Shown piece after piece: positions 17,442 to 26,493 of a stretch of DNA of 64,000 nt. The stretch is from Rhodobiaceae bacterium (GTDB lineage Bacteria > Pseudomonadota > Alphaproteobacteria > Parvibaculales > Parvibaculaceae): NCBI GenBank assembly GCA_021404525.1, contig JAAWWE010000001.1, positions 124,001-188,000 on the forward strand, in the 5' to 3' direction. Below the pieces are notes generated by a model. The model had not been told where the DNA came from, did no database searches, and saw nothing but the letters and a program-made list of their open reading frames with translations. Within the stretch, counting starts at the first letter, position 1; each line of letters starts with the position of its first letter. Position numbers and translations under genes: made by a program.

Positions 17442-17504
17442 CAAAAAAAGGGGGCGCACAGAAGACCGGTTAAAGGGCACGGGAAACCGGAATTCTGTGC
17501 GCCC
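17442..17504 (-). terminator. Long intrinsic terminator after the DUF5330 gene
   Basis: On the minus strand a 12-bp perfect stem (arms 17452-17463 and 17493-17504) plus an inner 5-bp stem (17466-17470 / 17486-17490) closes a 15-base loop and is followed by seven T residues. It should end the leftward DUF5330 transcript before sufE. Confidence 0.88.
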
Positions 17505-17567
17505 GATGGACGGGGGCTACCGTCCGAGGGGAGAGAGCTGAGGCAGGGGAACCTCAGCGCTCGAGGC

Positions 17568-17963
17568 TCAGGCCCCGCGCACGACCTCGACGCTGGGTGA
17601 AGGCGTCTCAGTTGGTCGTGCGCGTGGCTGGTGAGCCGGGGTGTTCGAACTTTGCTGGTTCACGGCCCAATCAAGAGCCAGTGCGCCATAATGTTTGACT
17701 TGAGCTTGGACATGGACAGCAATTGTCCAGGCGGTGTCGCATGTTTGAGGGTTGCGCTCGCAAAAACTCAGCACATCGTCGGCAGATGCCATGGCAGCGC
17801 CGGCAACATCATTGAGATTGAGCTGCTCCTCGGCCGTCTCTTCGCTGAAAGAGGCGGTCATCGGCGCTCCGGTGACCCCACTGGTGGGGGCTGTGGAGTC
17901 CGGGCTTGGCAGCAACAGGGCCACAACGGTGACCCAGAAGGCTATTCTTACCAGAAACATCAT
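17568..17963 (-). CDS. DUF5330 membrane/periplasmic protein
   Basis: A 131-residue protein starting with a hydrophobic anchor (MFLVRIAFWVTVVALLLP) typical of the DUF5330 family of Hyphomicrobiales. The middle contains a FCERNPQTC segment in which two cysteines flank an Asn-Pro pair, and the C-terminus is Pro/Thr-rich. Probably inner-membrane anchored with the body in the periplasm. Function unknown. It is followed by its own strong terminator. Confidence 0.75.
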   Translation of the reverse strand: MMFLVRIAFWVTVVALLLPSPDSTAPTSGVTGAPMTASFSEETAEEQLNLNDVAGAAMASADDVLSFCERNPQTCDTAWTIAVHVQAQVKHYGALALDWAVNQQSSNTPAHQPRARPTETPSPSVEVVRGA

Positions 17964-18240
17964 ATCGGCCCTTTACTTGGCCGGGCAGGGAACCTCTAAA
18001 CGTGAGAGAACCTGTATGTCCGGCCTTAACTTGCACGAACCATAGCCCCCCAAACACTGAATAGAATTTAAATACATAAGTAAAATTGAATATATGTCGC
18101 TGAAATATCGTTCTGTTGAAGTATATAGTTTTCCAGTGTTTTAAATATTCGGGGGGAATTTATAAATACTGTATTCTATATTTATTCGAACTGATCGAAA
18201 ATTTACCTCAAATTGTTCCCTTCCGCTATGGCCGAAAGAT
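17964..18240. other. AT-rich intergenic region
   Basis: Roughly 180 bp from 18058 to 18240 are strikingly AT-rich compared with the flanks and contain no plausible gene. The first 90 bp probably hold the promoter of the DUF5330 gene. The AT-rich part could be a binding site for a MucR/H-NS-like protein or residual acquired DNA; neither is shown. Confidence 0.4.
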
Positions 18241-18246
18241 AGGCAC

Positions 18247-18277
18247 AAAAAAACCGGCAGGTTTCTGCCGGTTTTTT
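18247..18277. terminator. Symmetric intrinsic terminator (A7-stem-loop-T6)
   Basis: A 7-bp stem CCGGCAG / CTGCCGG with a GTTT loop, flanked by seven A on the left and six T on the right, so it can terminate transcripts from both sides. It lies 17 bp beyond the stop of the leftward 326-residue gene. Confidence 0.88.
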
Positions 18278-18294
18278 AGGAAGGTGGTGATCGA

Positions 18295-19275
18295 TTACCG
18301 ATCAGCAGCCGGGAGGACTTTCTCCCAGCAGGCGCGAACATCTTCCACCGCGTGAGTACCAGTGCACCAGGCTTCCTCAGAAGGGAAGTGGGCAGCGGCA
18401 ACACACTGATTGAGGTTGAGCTTCGCCCAGTTCAGGCAGCTGGTGGTCCGGCGGTCAGCCGGTGCCATTTCTGCTGTGGAAACGTCTGTCTCAAGCGAGG
18501 TGGCGATGACGTGGAGCGCGCCATAGGCAAGAACCCGCTCCATCAGTGGCGAGGCATAGGCATGTGCCGGGCTGATCGGTGAGAAGTTTTGCAAGGTGTC
18601 GGAGATCTGGTTTGTGAGGCTGTCGCCGGTGCTGGCGTCTGCAAAATCAACAGATGCAGGTGTTTCAGGGCGCTCGATCATGCCCCAGCGTTTGGTCTGA
18701 AACTCTTGGGCGGTCGTCAGGAAGCGCGCTTTCAACACAGTCATGCGGTAATTGTCATTGGCCACACGTTCCAGCACGGCTGATACAGCAGAATCGGCGC
18801 CACGAAGATTGCGGGCAAAGCTGCCACGGCCCGATAGTTGCTGCATCACCGAAATGGCGCCATCTCGCGCGACCGCCAGGCGCACACCTTCCTGGAACTC
18901 AGGATTTTCCGCCGCAATCAGGCCGCGATGGGCAAGCCATGACTGGGCCACCATCTGCGGCTCGCTGAACCGGAGCCCATCGAGCAAACGACGCACTTCG
19001 CGCGGCGTTGCCAGCTGGCTCTTAAAGGCTTCGTCAACGGCTGTGTTAAACGCCACATAAGGCTGCGCCACGGCGTGGACACCTGTGAGCGGAACTTCGC
19101 CCGGTTGGATAGGTCGTACCTGGGGAAGGTAAAACGCGGGTGAGGCGTCCGCCTCGCTCAACGCCGCGACCGCTGTCTCCTCAGCATGCGCGGTGGCAAA
19201 GCCAGCCATCACAATGGCAACGCCGCCAGCGAGAGCCTTCGCCCGTTTTGAAAATCCCAATCCCATTCTACTCAT
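18295..19275 (-). CDS. Secreted hypothetical protein, ~326 residues
   Basis: The protein begins with MSRMGLGFSKRAKALAGG and a hydrophobic core ending at HAEE, a good signal peptide. The mature part is mostly helical, with four cysteines near the C-terminus (TSCLNWAKLNLNQC, AWCTG, ACWEK) suggesting disulfides in the periplasm. The start at 19275 has GAGGAG upstream. I do not recognise the family with certainty. It is monocistronic, with the symmetric terminator downstream. Confidence 0.6.
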   Translation of the reverse strand: MSRMGLGFSKRAKALAGGVAIVMAGFATAHAEETAVAALSEADASPAFYLPQVRPIQPGEVPLTGVHAVAQPYVAFNTAVDEAFKSQLATPREVRRLLDGLRFSEPQMVAQSWLAHRGLIAAENPEFQEGVRLAVARDGAISVMQQLSGRGSFARNLRGADSAVSAVLERVANDNYRMTVLKARFLTTAQEFQTKRWGMIERPETPASVDFADASTGDSLTNQISDTLQNFSPISPAHAYASPLMERVLAYGALHVIATSLETDVSTAEMAPADRRTTSCLNWAKLNLNQCVAAAHFPSEEAWCTGTHAVEDVRACWEKVLPAADR

Positions 19276-19638
19276 ACCAAACCGCTCCTCGCCCGGTGAC
19301 GCGCTCGCGTCCATGGATCTTGTTAATCAGGGCCTTCGTTGACAGGTTGGATGACCACCCGCCCAACACTGTCTCGAATATCTTGCTGAAGATTTGGAGT
19401 GTAGGAGTCTGCGCGTGTCTGTGCAATCGCTTCAGACGCGAAAAACCCGTGAGTTTTGAGCGACTTGAGCGATTCCTTTGTCTAAAATTAGATGACGTTG
19501 AGGGGCATGCCTCCAGGATTGGCAGCTTCCCGCCATTTTGGCATGGGGCGGCGTCGGGTTAAGCATTGCGACGGGTAATTGGGCTCAATCGAGCCTCAAT
19601 CAAATTAGGCTTAACCAGCAAGCGATGAAGAGGGATGG
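19276..19638. other. 363-bp intergenic region between divergent genes
   Basis: No gene is supported here. Near 19577-19600 an imperfect stem (ATTG-GGCTC ... GAGCC-CAAT) precedes the DUF1491 gene. The remainder presumably carries the two divergent promoters; no clear repeat or operator was seen. Confidence 0.4.
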
Positions 19639-19986
19639 ATGAACCTCAAAGCGGACATTTGGGTAAAGGCATTGATCCGTCGTGCGGGCGTCGCAAATGT
19701 CCCGGCGATGGTCGTACGGCGCGGCAATGGTGAAGCGGGTACCATCTATGTGAAAGTGGCCCGTCTGGATGGGACTGCAGATATCTACGGGCCCACCTGG
19801 GGGGAGGATGGCAATCGGATTTGGATGCATTCTGTCGGGCAGGGACCTGTGCCTGAGGCCGAGGCAGATGCCTATCTGGCCCGTCAGGAAAAGTTTGATC
19901 CAGACTTCTGGGTTGTCGAGATCGAAGATCGGCAGGGCCGCCACTTTCTCACCGAACCGGTGAAGGGCGACCCGCCCCAATCATAA
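19639..19986 (+). CDS. DUF1491 family protein
   Basis: A 115-residue protein matching the DUF1491 family of alphaproteobacteria almost end to end: the N-terminal DIWVKALIRR, the AMVVRRGNGEAGTIYVKV strand pair and the C-terminal FDPDFWVVEIEDRQGRHFL. It is small and soluble and its function is unknown. The ATG at 19639 follows a GAGG-containing site. Confidence 0.85.
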   Translation: MNLKADIWVKALIRRAGVANVPAMVVRRGNGEAGTIYVKVARLDGTADIYGPTWGEDGNRIWMHSVGQGPVPEAEADAYLARQEKFDPDFWVVEIEDRQGRHFLTEPVKGDPPQS

Positions 19987-20027
19987 GGAATGGATGTGAA
20001 GACAGGCCGTGGGGCCGTGCGACAGCG

Positions 20028-20246
20028 TCAGGGCCGCATGAACATATAGTCTTCGTCCTGGCTGAGATTTTCAGAGGTTGAGACGAGTTCCGCCGCAATA
20101 TCTTCTTCAGAGCGCGTTTCTTTGTAAACGTGCACCACCTTCTCCAGCATCACCCGAGCCACGGATTCGCCGGGCACGTTGGCTGCTTTTGCTTCAGCCA
20201 AAGCCGCTTCCATATGTTTGGTTGCGATATCTCTCGCAGTTGTCAT
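20028..20246 (-). CDS. Small conserved hypothetical protein
   Basis: A 72-residue acidic helical protein starting MTTARDIATKHM, with GGAGTT just upstream of the ATG at 20246. No membrane segment or cysteine is present. The helix-turn-helix-like spacing AKAANVPGESVARVMLEKVV is suggestive but not diagnostic. Function unknown. Confidence 0.6.
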   Translation of the reverse strand: MTTARDIATKHMEAALAEAKAANVPGESVARVMLEKVVHVYKETRSEEDIAAELVSTSENLSQDEDYMFMRP

Positions 20247-20490
20247 GTTGAACTCCTTTGGGCCTGATTTTTGAGGATCAATGCCCGGTATAGTTGAATG
20301 TTGATGGGCAGAAATTCGCTGAAACTGCCGAGCCATGCAATGATGCAAATCAACAAGTGACCTTGCGTATTTGTGGGGGAAAGGTCCGCTCTGGCATGAT
20401 CTCGCACCGGGCGCGCGAATATGCGACCATGCGAGTCACGAGATGAAGATCGGCGTGCGGCCCGGTCTTTGATGAGGGGGTGAGCGGACA

Positions 20491-20868
20491 ATGACACTAT
20501 TTTTGTATCGCGACAGATTGGTCAATCTTGATGCCCTGCCTGGGCCGACGGAGCAGGACGGCTTTCCCCTAAATGCGGAGCAATATGCGCAGCTCACCAT
20601 AGATGACCTGATGCAATTGCTCACCGAGGGCCTGTCGGACAATCCCGCGCTGGCGGAGGAAGAGCCGAAATTTGTCTTAGCGATATGTCATATGCTGAAC
20701 GACAAAGCGCAGATTAATGCGGTGCGGGTCGTGGATGATGGCGGTGGCCCGATCCTGTCCTGCGCGCGCATTCCCTACCAGTCTCTCGACATTCTCGACG
20801 AACTGCGCATGCGGGGAAAGCTGACCCAGCACGCGGTCGACGAAGCGGTCTGGAACCCGCTTGCCTGA
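20491..20868 (+). CDS. Hypothetical protein, 125 residues
   Basis: A soluble acidic protein starting MTLFLYRDRLVNLD with no signal sequence. Two halves can be distinguished, an N-terminal helical part and a C-terminal part containing the strand-like INAVRVVDDGGGP. The ATG at 20491 has GGGGG(T)GAG upstream. It lies 68 bp upstream of prfC in the same direction. Family not recognised. Confidence 0.55.
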   Translation: MTLFLYRDRLVNLDALPGPTEQDGFPLNAEQYAQLTIDDLMQLLTEGLSDNPALAEEEPKFVLAICHMLNDKAQINAVRVVDDGGGPILSCARIPYQSLDILDELRMRGKLTQHAVDEAVWNPLA

Positions 20869-20936
20869 TTGGCAAATCCGGCTCACCTGATATAGGGTCC
20901 GGCCAAATTTGACCCTGACTTCAGGAAATTTGAGCC

Positions 20937-22553
20937 GTGAGCAGTTCTGGTGACATGACGACTATTTCTGAGCCGACAACCGAAGAGGTTCGCCGTCGCC
21001 GAACCTTTGCGATCATCTCGCACCCGGATGCCGGTAAGACGACCCTCACCGAAAACCTGCTCTTGCGCGGCGGGGCCATTCACCTCGCCGGGCAGGTGAA
21101 GGCACGCGGCGACCGCAGGCGTGCCCGCTCGGACTGGATGAAGATCGAGCAGGAGCGCGGCATCTCAGTGACGTCTGCCGTGATGACGTTTGAATATAAA
21201 GGTGTCATCTGCAATCTGCTCGACACACCGGGCCATGAAGACTTTTCTGAAGATACGTATCGAACGCTCACCGCTGCCGACAGCGCCATCATGGTCATCG
21301 ATGCGGCGAAAGGCATTGAGGCCCAGACGCTGAAGCTCTTTGAAGTCTGCCGCCTCCGGGACGTGCCGATTATCACCTTCATCAACAAGATTGACCGGGA
21401 AGGCCAGGACCCTTTCGATCTGATGCAGGAAGTGTCTGACAAACTTGCGCTGGATACTGTCCCCATGACCTGGCCAGTGGGACAGGGTAATCGCCTGAAA
21501 GGCATTTATGACCTCACCCAAAATGAGTTCATCACTTACAAGCAGGGCGAGACGCCAGAAAACACGGGCCTCAGCGTCGACAGCAATGAGATCACCCGCC
21601 ATCTGAATGAGGAAGAGCTGACGACGCTGAAGGAAGAGGCCGAGCTTGCACAAGGGGCCTGCTCTCCGTTTGATCTGGACCTCTATCGCGCAGGTGCGCT
21701 GACACCGGTCTTCTTTGGCACAGCGCTCCGCGAGCTGGGCGTTGATGAACTGTTGGACGCCGTAGCCTCTTTTGCGCCGCCGCCGCGCCCGCAGCCCTCA
21801 TCTGCGCGCGACATCAGCCCGGATGAAAAGAAAGTCTCCGGCTTTGTGTTCAAAGTGCAGGCAAACATGGATCAGAACCACCGGGACCGCATTGCCTTCA
21901 TGCGCCTGTGTTCCGGCAAGTTCAAACGCGGTATGAAATTGAAACTCTCCAGTTCCGGTAAAGCGATCGGCGTGCACAACCCGATCCTCTTTTTTGCGCA
22001 GGACAGGGAGTTGGTGGACGAAGCCTGGCCCGGCGACATTATCGGCATCCCCAATCACGGAACGATCCGGGTAGGCGACACGCTCACGGAAAATGAAGAC
22101 CTGATCTTCACTGGTATTCCAAACTTCGCCCCGGAAATTCTGCAGCGGGTGCGGCTCGATGATCCGATGAAAGCAAAGCACCTGCGGCGCGCGCTGGAGA
22201 GTCTTGCTGAAGAAGGGGTGACCCAGGTGTTTAAGCCGCAGCTTGGCGCCAATTGGGTGATCGGTGTGGTCGGGCGTCTGCAGCTGGAAGTTTTGGCACA
22301 ACGGATCGAGGCGGAATATGACATCAAGGTGGCGTTCGAGCAGGCGCCTTATGAGACCGCACGCTGGGTGGATAGCGAGGATGAGGCAGAACTGAAGCGC
22401 TTTTTGGACAGCAATGTCGCGAGCATGGCAGAGGACCGTGACGGTGCCCCCGTCTTCATGGCCAAGAGCGCCTGGGAAGTTGGCTATACAGAAGAGAAAT
22501 GGCCAAAGATCCGCTTCTCCGCCATCAGAGAGCGGGCACCCGCCGCCGCGTGA
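20937..22553 (+). CDS. prfC: Peptide chain release factor 3
   Basis: A 538-residue translational GTPase. G1 is SHPDAGKTT (about residues 28-36), G3 is DTPGHEDF and G4 is NKID, followed by domain 2 and the C-terminal RF3 domain. RF3 removes RF1/RF2 from the ribosome after peptide release. The start is taken at GTG 20937, with AGGA 13 bases upstream; ATG at 20955 is an alternative that would remove six residues. Confidence 0.95.
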   Translation: MSSSGDMTTISEPTTEEVRRRRTFAIISHPDAGKTTLTENLLLRGGAIHLAGQVKARGDRRRARSDWMKIEQERGISVTSAVMTFEYKGVICNLLDTPGHEDFSEDTYRTLTAADSAIMVIDAAKGIEAQTLKLFEVCRLRDVPIITFINKIDREGQDPFDLMQEVSDKLALDTVPMTWPVGQGNRLKGIYDLTQNEFITYKQGETPENTGLSVDSNEITRHLNEEELTTLKEEAELAQGACSPFDLDLYRAGALTPVFFGTALRELGVDELLDAVASFAPPPRPQPSSARDISPDEKKVSGFVFKVQANMDQNHRDRIAFMRLCSGKFKRGMKLKLSSSGKAIGVHNPILFFAQDRELVDEAWPGDIIGIPNHGTIRVGDTLTENEDLIFTGIPNFAPEILQRVRLDDPMKAKHLRRALESLAEEGVTQVFKPQLGANWVIGVVGRLQLEVLAQRIEAEYDIKVAFEQAPYETARWVDSEDEAELKRFLDSNVASMAEDRDGAPVFMAKSAWEVGYTEEKWPKIRFSAIRERAPAAA

Positions 22554-22620
22554 GGCCTTGTTTCCACGCGGGCTGGCCGACAAACTAGCGCCACAAGAAT
22601 CGAAGACAGGGTGAAGCATC

Positions 22621-23760
22621 ATGGAAGAGATGAACGGACAGTTGAGCGAGCTGTGGGGGCTGGTTGTTGAAGTCTGGCAGAGTGGCGTCCTGGGCTATGA
22701 CGTGGGGCATTTTCTGACCGCTGTCGGCATCTTCCTCGTTTTCTATTTGCTGCGTGGTCTCTTCACGCGTTTTGTATTCTCTTTTGTGGACCGGTGGGTC
22801 GCAGACACAGAGACAAAGGTCGATGATTACCTGCATGACGCGCTGGCAGATCCACTCAAAGCCACCTTCATCATTGTTGGTGTTTTCTTTGCGCTCGATT
22901 ACCTGAACCTGGAAGGCACGGCGGCAGAGCTTGCGCGCAACGCCGTGCAGTCTCTCATCGCTTTCACGATTTTCTGGGCACTGCATAATGCTGTGACGCC
23001 GCTAAGCCTTTTGTTGCGGGAGCTTGAGCGGGTGCTGACCCATGAGATGGTCGACTGGCTTGTGACCAGCGTGCGCTGGGGCGTGATCATTATCGGGGCT
23101 GCCACGATCCTGCAGATCTGGGGCATACAGGTGGCGCCTATCATTGCCGGCCTTGGTCTCTTTGGTGTCGCCGTTGCACTCGGCGCGCAGGACCTTTTCA
23201 AGAACCTGATCGGCGGTCTCTCCATTCTGATTGAAAAGCGTTACCGCAAAGGCGACTGGATCAAGGCGGATGGTGTGGTTGAAGGTACGGTAGAAAATAT
23301 TGGCTTTCGGTCAACAACGGTGCGCCGGTTCGACAAGGCGCCGGTCTACGTGCCGAACCAGAAACTCTCTGATGCCGCCGTCACCAATTTCACGAAAATG
23401 ACCCACCGCCGCATCTACTGGAAGATCGGTCTGGAATATCGCTCGACGCTCGACCAGTTGAAACAGGTGCGCGACGGGATTGAGGCTTATATCCGCGCGT
23501 CAGATGAATTTGCGCAGCCGCCGGAGACAGCGCTCTTTGTTCGTGTAGATGCGTTCAATGATAGTTCCATCGACATCATGATCTATTGCTTCACCAAGAC
23601 GACGAATTGGGGCGCGTGGCTCGAGATCAAAGAGCGCTTCGCCTACGAGATCAAACAGATCGTTGAAGATGCGGGCACGGGCTTTGCCTTCCCAAGTCAG
23701 TCTGTCTATGTGGAGATGTTGCCCGACACCGCGCCCACCGAGGGGCCGCAGGGAGGGTAA
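22621..23760 (+). CDS. MscS-family mechanosensitive ion channel
   Basis: A 379-residue inner-membrane protein with about five hydrophobic segments in the first 200 residues; the last forms the pore-lining helix with the Gly/Ala pattern GLGLFGVAVALGAQDLFKN. The MscS beta domain (GDWIKADGVVEGTVENIGFR) and a cytosolic cage domain follow. It opens under membrane tension to release solutes. Its stop codon overlaps the start of the methyltransferase gene by one base (TAATG). Confidence 0.92.
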   Translation: MEEMNGQLSELWGLVVEVWQSGVLGYDVGHFLTAVGIFLVFYLLRGLFTRFVFSFVDRWVADTETKVDDYLHDALADPLKATFIIVGVFFALDYLNLEGTAAELARNAVQSLIAFTIFWALHNAVTPLSLLLRELERVLTHEMVDWLVTSVRWGVIIIGAATILQIWGIQVAPIIAGLGLFGVAVALGAQDLFKNLIGGLSILIEKRYRKGDWIKADGVVEGTVENIGFRSTTVRRFDKAPVYVPNQKLSDAAVTNFTKMTHRRIYWKIGLEYRSTLDQLKQVRDGIEAYIRASDEFAQPPETALFVRVDAFNDSSIDIMIYCFTKTTNWGAWLEIKERFAYEIKQIVEDAGTGFAFPSQSVYVEMLPDTAPTEGPQGG

Positions 23761-24380
23761 TGATGGCTTCTTCAGACGATCTGATTGCGCGCGGGTTTCT
23801 GCCTTACAATGATGAGGCACCGAAGCTGAGAACCCGCTACGCAGAGCTCCATTTTGCTGAACGGCATAAATCCTTCCGCTTCTTCTTCCCTGAAGCGCCC
23901 GCCAATGTGCTCGACATCGGCGCGGGCGTTGGTGTGGATGCGCGAGGCTTTGCAGAGCTGGGCCATAAGGTCGTTGCTGCGGAACCAGCAGACGCGATGC
24001 GCGCCGTTGCGATCGAGGACCGAGACCATGAAAACATCACATGGGTGGACGATTGCCTGCCGAACATGGACAAGGTGAAGGCGATGGGGCTCCGCTTCGA
24101 TTTTGCGCTCGCTAGTGCGTCTTTCATGCACTTGCCTGAGGACCGTCAGGCGGAAGGTTTCCTGAGCATCGCCTCACTGATGAAGCCGGAAGGCCACGTC
24201 GCCATGAGCCTGCGCCATGGGCCCGTGCCGGACGGCCGCACCATGTATGAATTGTCGCCAGACGACGCAGCAAAGCGTGCGGCGGCTGCGGGGCTCGTTC
24301 TAGTCCGCCATGAAGAAAAGCCAGACCGGACCGGACGCCCCGGGGTCAGCTGGTCGATGATGGTGTTTGAGAAGCCTTAG
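23760..24380 (+). CDS. Class I SAM-dependent methyltransferase
   Basis: A 206-residue Rossmann-fold methyltransferase with motif I VLDIGAGVGVDARGF (residues ~46-60), the acidic end of strand 2 (VVAAEPADAM) and motif II/post I (WVDDCLPNM). Translationally coupled to the MscS gene; either of two adjacent ATGs may start it. Substrate unknown. Its end overlaps the convergent DUF2336 gene by 4 bp. Confidence 0.85.
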   Translation: MMASSDDLIARGFLPYNDEAPKLRTRYAELHFAERHKSFRFFFPEAPANVLDIGAGVGVDARGFAELGHKVVAAEPADAMRAVAIEDRDHENITWVDDCLPNMDKVKAMGLRFDFALASASFMHLPEDRQAEGFLSIASLMKPEGHVAMSLRHGPVPDGRTMYELSPDDAAKRAAAAGLVLVRHEEKPDRTGRPGVSWSMMVFEKP

Positions 24381-25471
24381 GCTGCGGCGCTTTCTGTTTC
24401 CCGACGGACACGCCAGAAGCGCATCGCCCGCTGTGCCATATCCTGCGGAATCTGATCATATATATCGAAAAGGTCACGGGTTTCTTTGACTGAGCGGCGT
24501 TTGCTCTGCACGCCGATGACAGCAAGCGTCGAGAAGGTGGAACGGTCCAGCCGGGTCGCCTTGCAGGCGATGGCCAGTCCTTCGCCTGACGGGTCCTTGA
24601 TGATGCGCTCGGCGGTCTCGTCGTCAATCTTGGCAAGCCGGGCAAAGCCACAAATCAACTCTTCCAGCCGGTTCGCCCGAACCAGGTTGACCAGCAGAGT
24701 CTCAGACAGCTCCCGCAGCTCTACCTTGCGGTCGATAAACTGTTGGGCACGCGAGCGTTCCTCGGTTCTGCGATTGGCGTCTTTCATAATCTTGCGTTCT
24801 GTCTGAGCGAGCACGCGGTCGACAATCTCCGGATCAAGTTCGGCAGATCGTTCGAGGATGCGCGAGCGCAATTTGGTTGAGACAACCCAGAACATGTCAT
24901 GCAAGATGTCGGGCGGCAGATCCTGGCGGTCGACCAGGGACCCTTGAAGGGTTTCGTTTGAAGCAGCGCGGTCTACCACCTTCTGAATTGTTGTGTGGCC
25001 AATCTGTGCGTCACCATTCTGGATCAACACATTGACCACATCATCATCGCCATGATCGACAAGCGCTTCTGAAATCGTCTCATTGACGTCCGACCGTCCA
25101 GCAACCGCAGAACGATGAGCGTTGCTGCAGTCTCTGATGATCTCAAGCAGATCTTCTTCCGACAGCGCGAGACTGTTTTCCAATATTGGTGCCGCGACGT
25201 CTATTTCGTCATTAGCAAGCTGCGCGACCAGGTCGCGGGGAGCTTCAGCCACGGTGGCAAGGCGCCGTGAGAGGTCTGCGCGCACATTGGCTTCGAGCGA
25301 TCGCGCCACTGTCCCCATAATGTTGGAGAAGTGTTCCGTCTCAGGATCGGTATAAATTTCTGGGTCTTCCAGGAAGAGGTCGGTGACATTGCGCAGCAGC
25401 TCGCGCCGTCGGTCACTTGACGGTTCTTTTGCCAGGTCGATCAGATCCCGCAAATGCCTCAAATCGCTCAT
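24377..25471 (-). CDS. DUF2336 domain protein (second copy)
   Basis: A 364-residue all-helical protein of the DUF2336 family, in the same family as the protein at 4489-5586, but with more acidic residues and a clearer HEAT-like repeat arrangement. The segment TRLDRSTFSTLAV matches the conserved C-terminal helix. The start at 25471 (MSDLRHLRDLI) fits the family N-terminus better than the upstream in-frame ATG at 25537. Role unknown. Confidence 0.8.
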   Translation of the reverse strand: MSDLRHLRDLIDLAKEPSSDRRRELLRNVTDLFLEDPEIYTDPETEHFSNIMGTVARSLEANVRADLSRRLATVAEAPRDLVAQLANDEIDVAAPILENSLALSEEDLLEIIRDCSNAHRSAVAGRSDVNETISEALVDHGDDDVVNVLIQNGDAQIGHTTIQKVVDRAASNETLQGSLVDRQDLPPDILHDMFWVVSTKLRSRILERSAELDPEIVDRVLAQTERKIMKDANRRTEERSRAQQFIDRKVELRELSETLLVNLVRANRLEELICGFARLAKIDDETAERIIKDPSGEGLAIACKATRLDRSTFSTLAVIGVQSKRRSVKETRDLFDIYDQIPQDMAQRAMRFWRVRRETESAAA

Positions 25472-25733
25472 GGAAACCAGCCTGCCCCAGCCCAACGTCC
25501 TTTTCTCACTCACAATTTGAGCCAAAATTCTTAACAAGCAGTGCGGGGCAGGAGGGTCAAATTTGTGAAAAACTGAAGGTTTATCGTGCGTTCAGCTGTT
25601 CAAAATGGCGGTTTCTTTGGGCTCCCGCGCATGGGCGTTAACACTTTATTCACGATAAAAGGCGGAGACTTTGGAAGAAGGTTCCCGCAACCATGTCGGA
25701 TTAAGCCGGGAGCACAAACCCACGGAGACGACG
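25472..25733. other. Divergent intergenic region
   Basis: A 262-bp stretch between the leftward DUF2336 gene and the small rightward gene. It contains short AT-rich segments (for example around 25555-25580 and 25625-25665) that could be promoters for both sides, but no repeat or palindrome is convincing. Confidence 0.3.
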
Positions 25734-25919
25734 ATGCCCAATGTCATCGAGTTCAGGCCGAGGGAGTCCAACGGGAAACGCCGCACCTATAACAAGGCGG
25801 CCGATGTTATCCCGATGCCGGTCCGAGAAATCAAGTCGAGTACCAAAGCGAAGAAAACAACAGAAGTGCCAACGCTGACAGATCTGATGGATCTGACCTG
25901 GCCCAGAGCTACGGACTAA
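25734..25919 (+). CDS. Small basic protein
   Basis: A 61-residue Lys/Arg-rich protein (start MPNVIEFRPRES) with no hydrophobic segment. The ATG at 25734 has ACGGAGA upstream; the frame extends 21 codons further but lacks a ribosome site there. The N-terminal VIEFRPRE motif recurs in small alphaproteobacterial proteins of unknown function. Confidence 0.5.
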   Translation: MPNVIEFRPRESNGKRRTYNKAADVIPMPVREIKSSTKAKKTTEVPTLTDLMDLTWPRATD

Positions 25920-26028
25920 AAAGGGCCACAGGGTAGCCGCGCTGACAGTTGTGCCTGCATGGTGGGAGAGCACCGTGCGGCAGACGGAGGCTAAGGGGGG
26001 TGCGCCCTCAGCTCCTGCCCGCCGATTG

Positions 26029-26493
26029 CTAGCTTGCGTCTGTCAGGGTCGCATCCAGCATATCCAGGAATTCGTTCCAGCCATTCTGCTGATCGTTTCG
26101 ATCCGCTTCATTCCCGATCAACGCTTGGGTAAAGGTGAGCCGGGTGCTGTCGGCAACGTCTTCAAACGTAACTGTAATAAGTGTCGCAGGACCTCGTTGC
26201 CCGTCTTCGAACCAATGGTGGGAGAAGACAATCAGCTCATTCTCAATGATCTCTTTGTAAGTACCCTCCATCCGGTAGCGGTTGCCACTCGGCGCCTCCA
26301 TGATTGACATCCAATCACCGCCTGGGCGGAAGTTCTCTGCCGAGTCCACGAGGGTGAACGTCTTCGGCCGCCACCACTGACTCTTATGTTCGCTGTCAGC
26401 CCACATCTGAAACACCAGGTGCCGGGGAGCTTTGAACACGCGGGTGAGCGTAAGATCAAACGTGTCTGTAGCGGCTTTGGTCTGGGTGGTCAT
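26029..26493 (-). CDS. SRPBCC / AHSA1-family protein
   Basis: A 154-residue START-like fold protein with the AHSA1 pattern: RVFKAPRHLVFQMW at the N-terminus, the PKTFTLVDSAENFRPGG strands and the C-terminal helix QNGWNEFLDMLD. Members bind small hydrophobic ligands; the specific one is unknown. Its ATG overlaps the stop of the ArsR gene (ATGA, 26490-26493), giving the common ArsR-SRPBCC two-gene cassette. Confidence 0.9.
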   Translation of the reverse strand: MTTQTKAATDTFDLTLTRVFKAPRHLVFQMWADSEHKSQWWRPKTFTLVDSAENFRPGGDWMSIMEAPSGNRYRMEGTYKEIIENELIVFSHHWFEDGQRGPATLITVTFEDVADSTRLTFTQALIGNEADRNDQQNGWNEFLDMLDATLTDAS

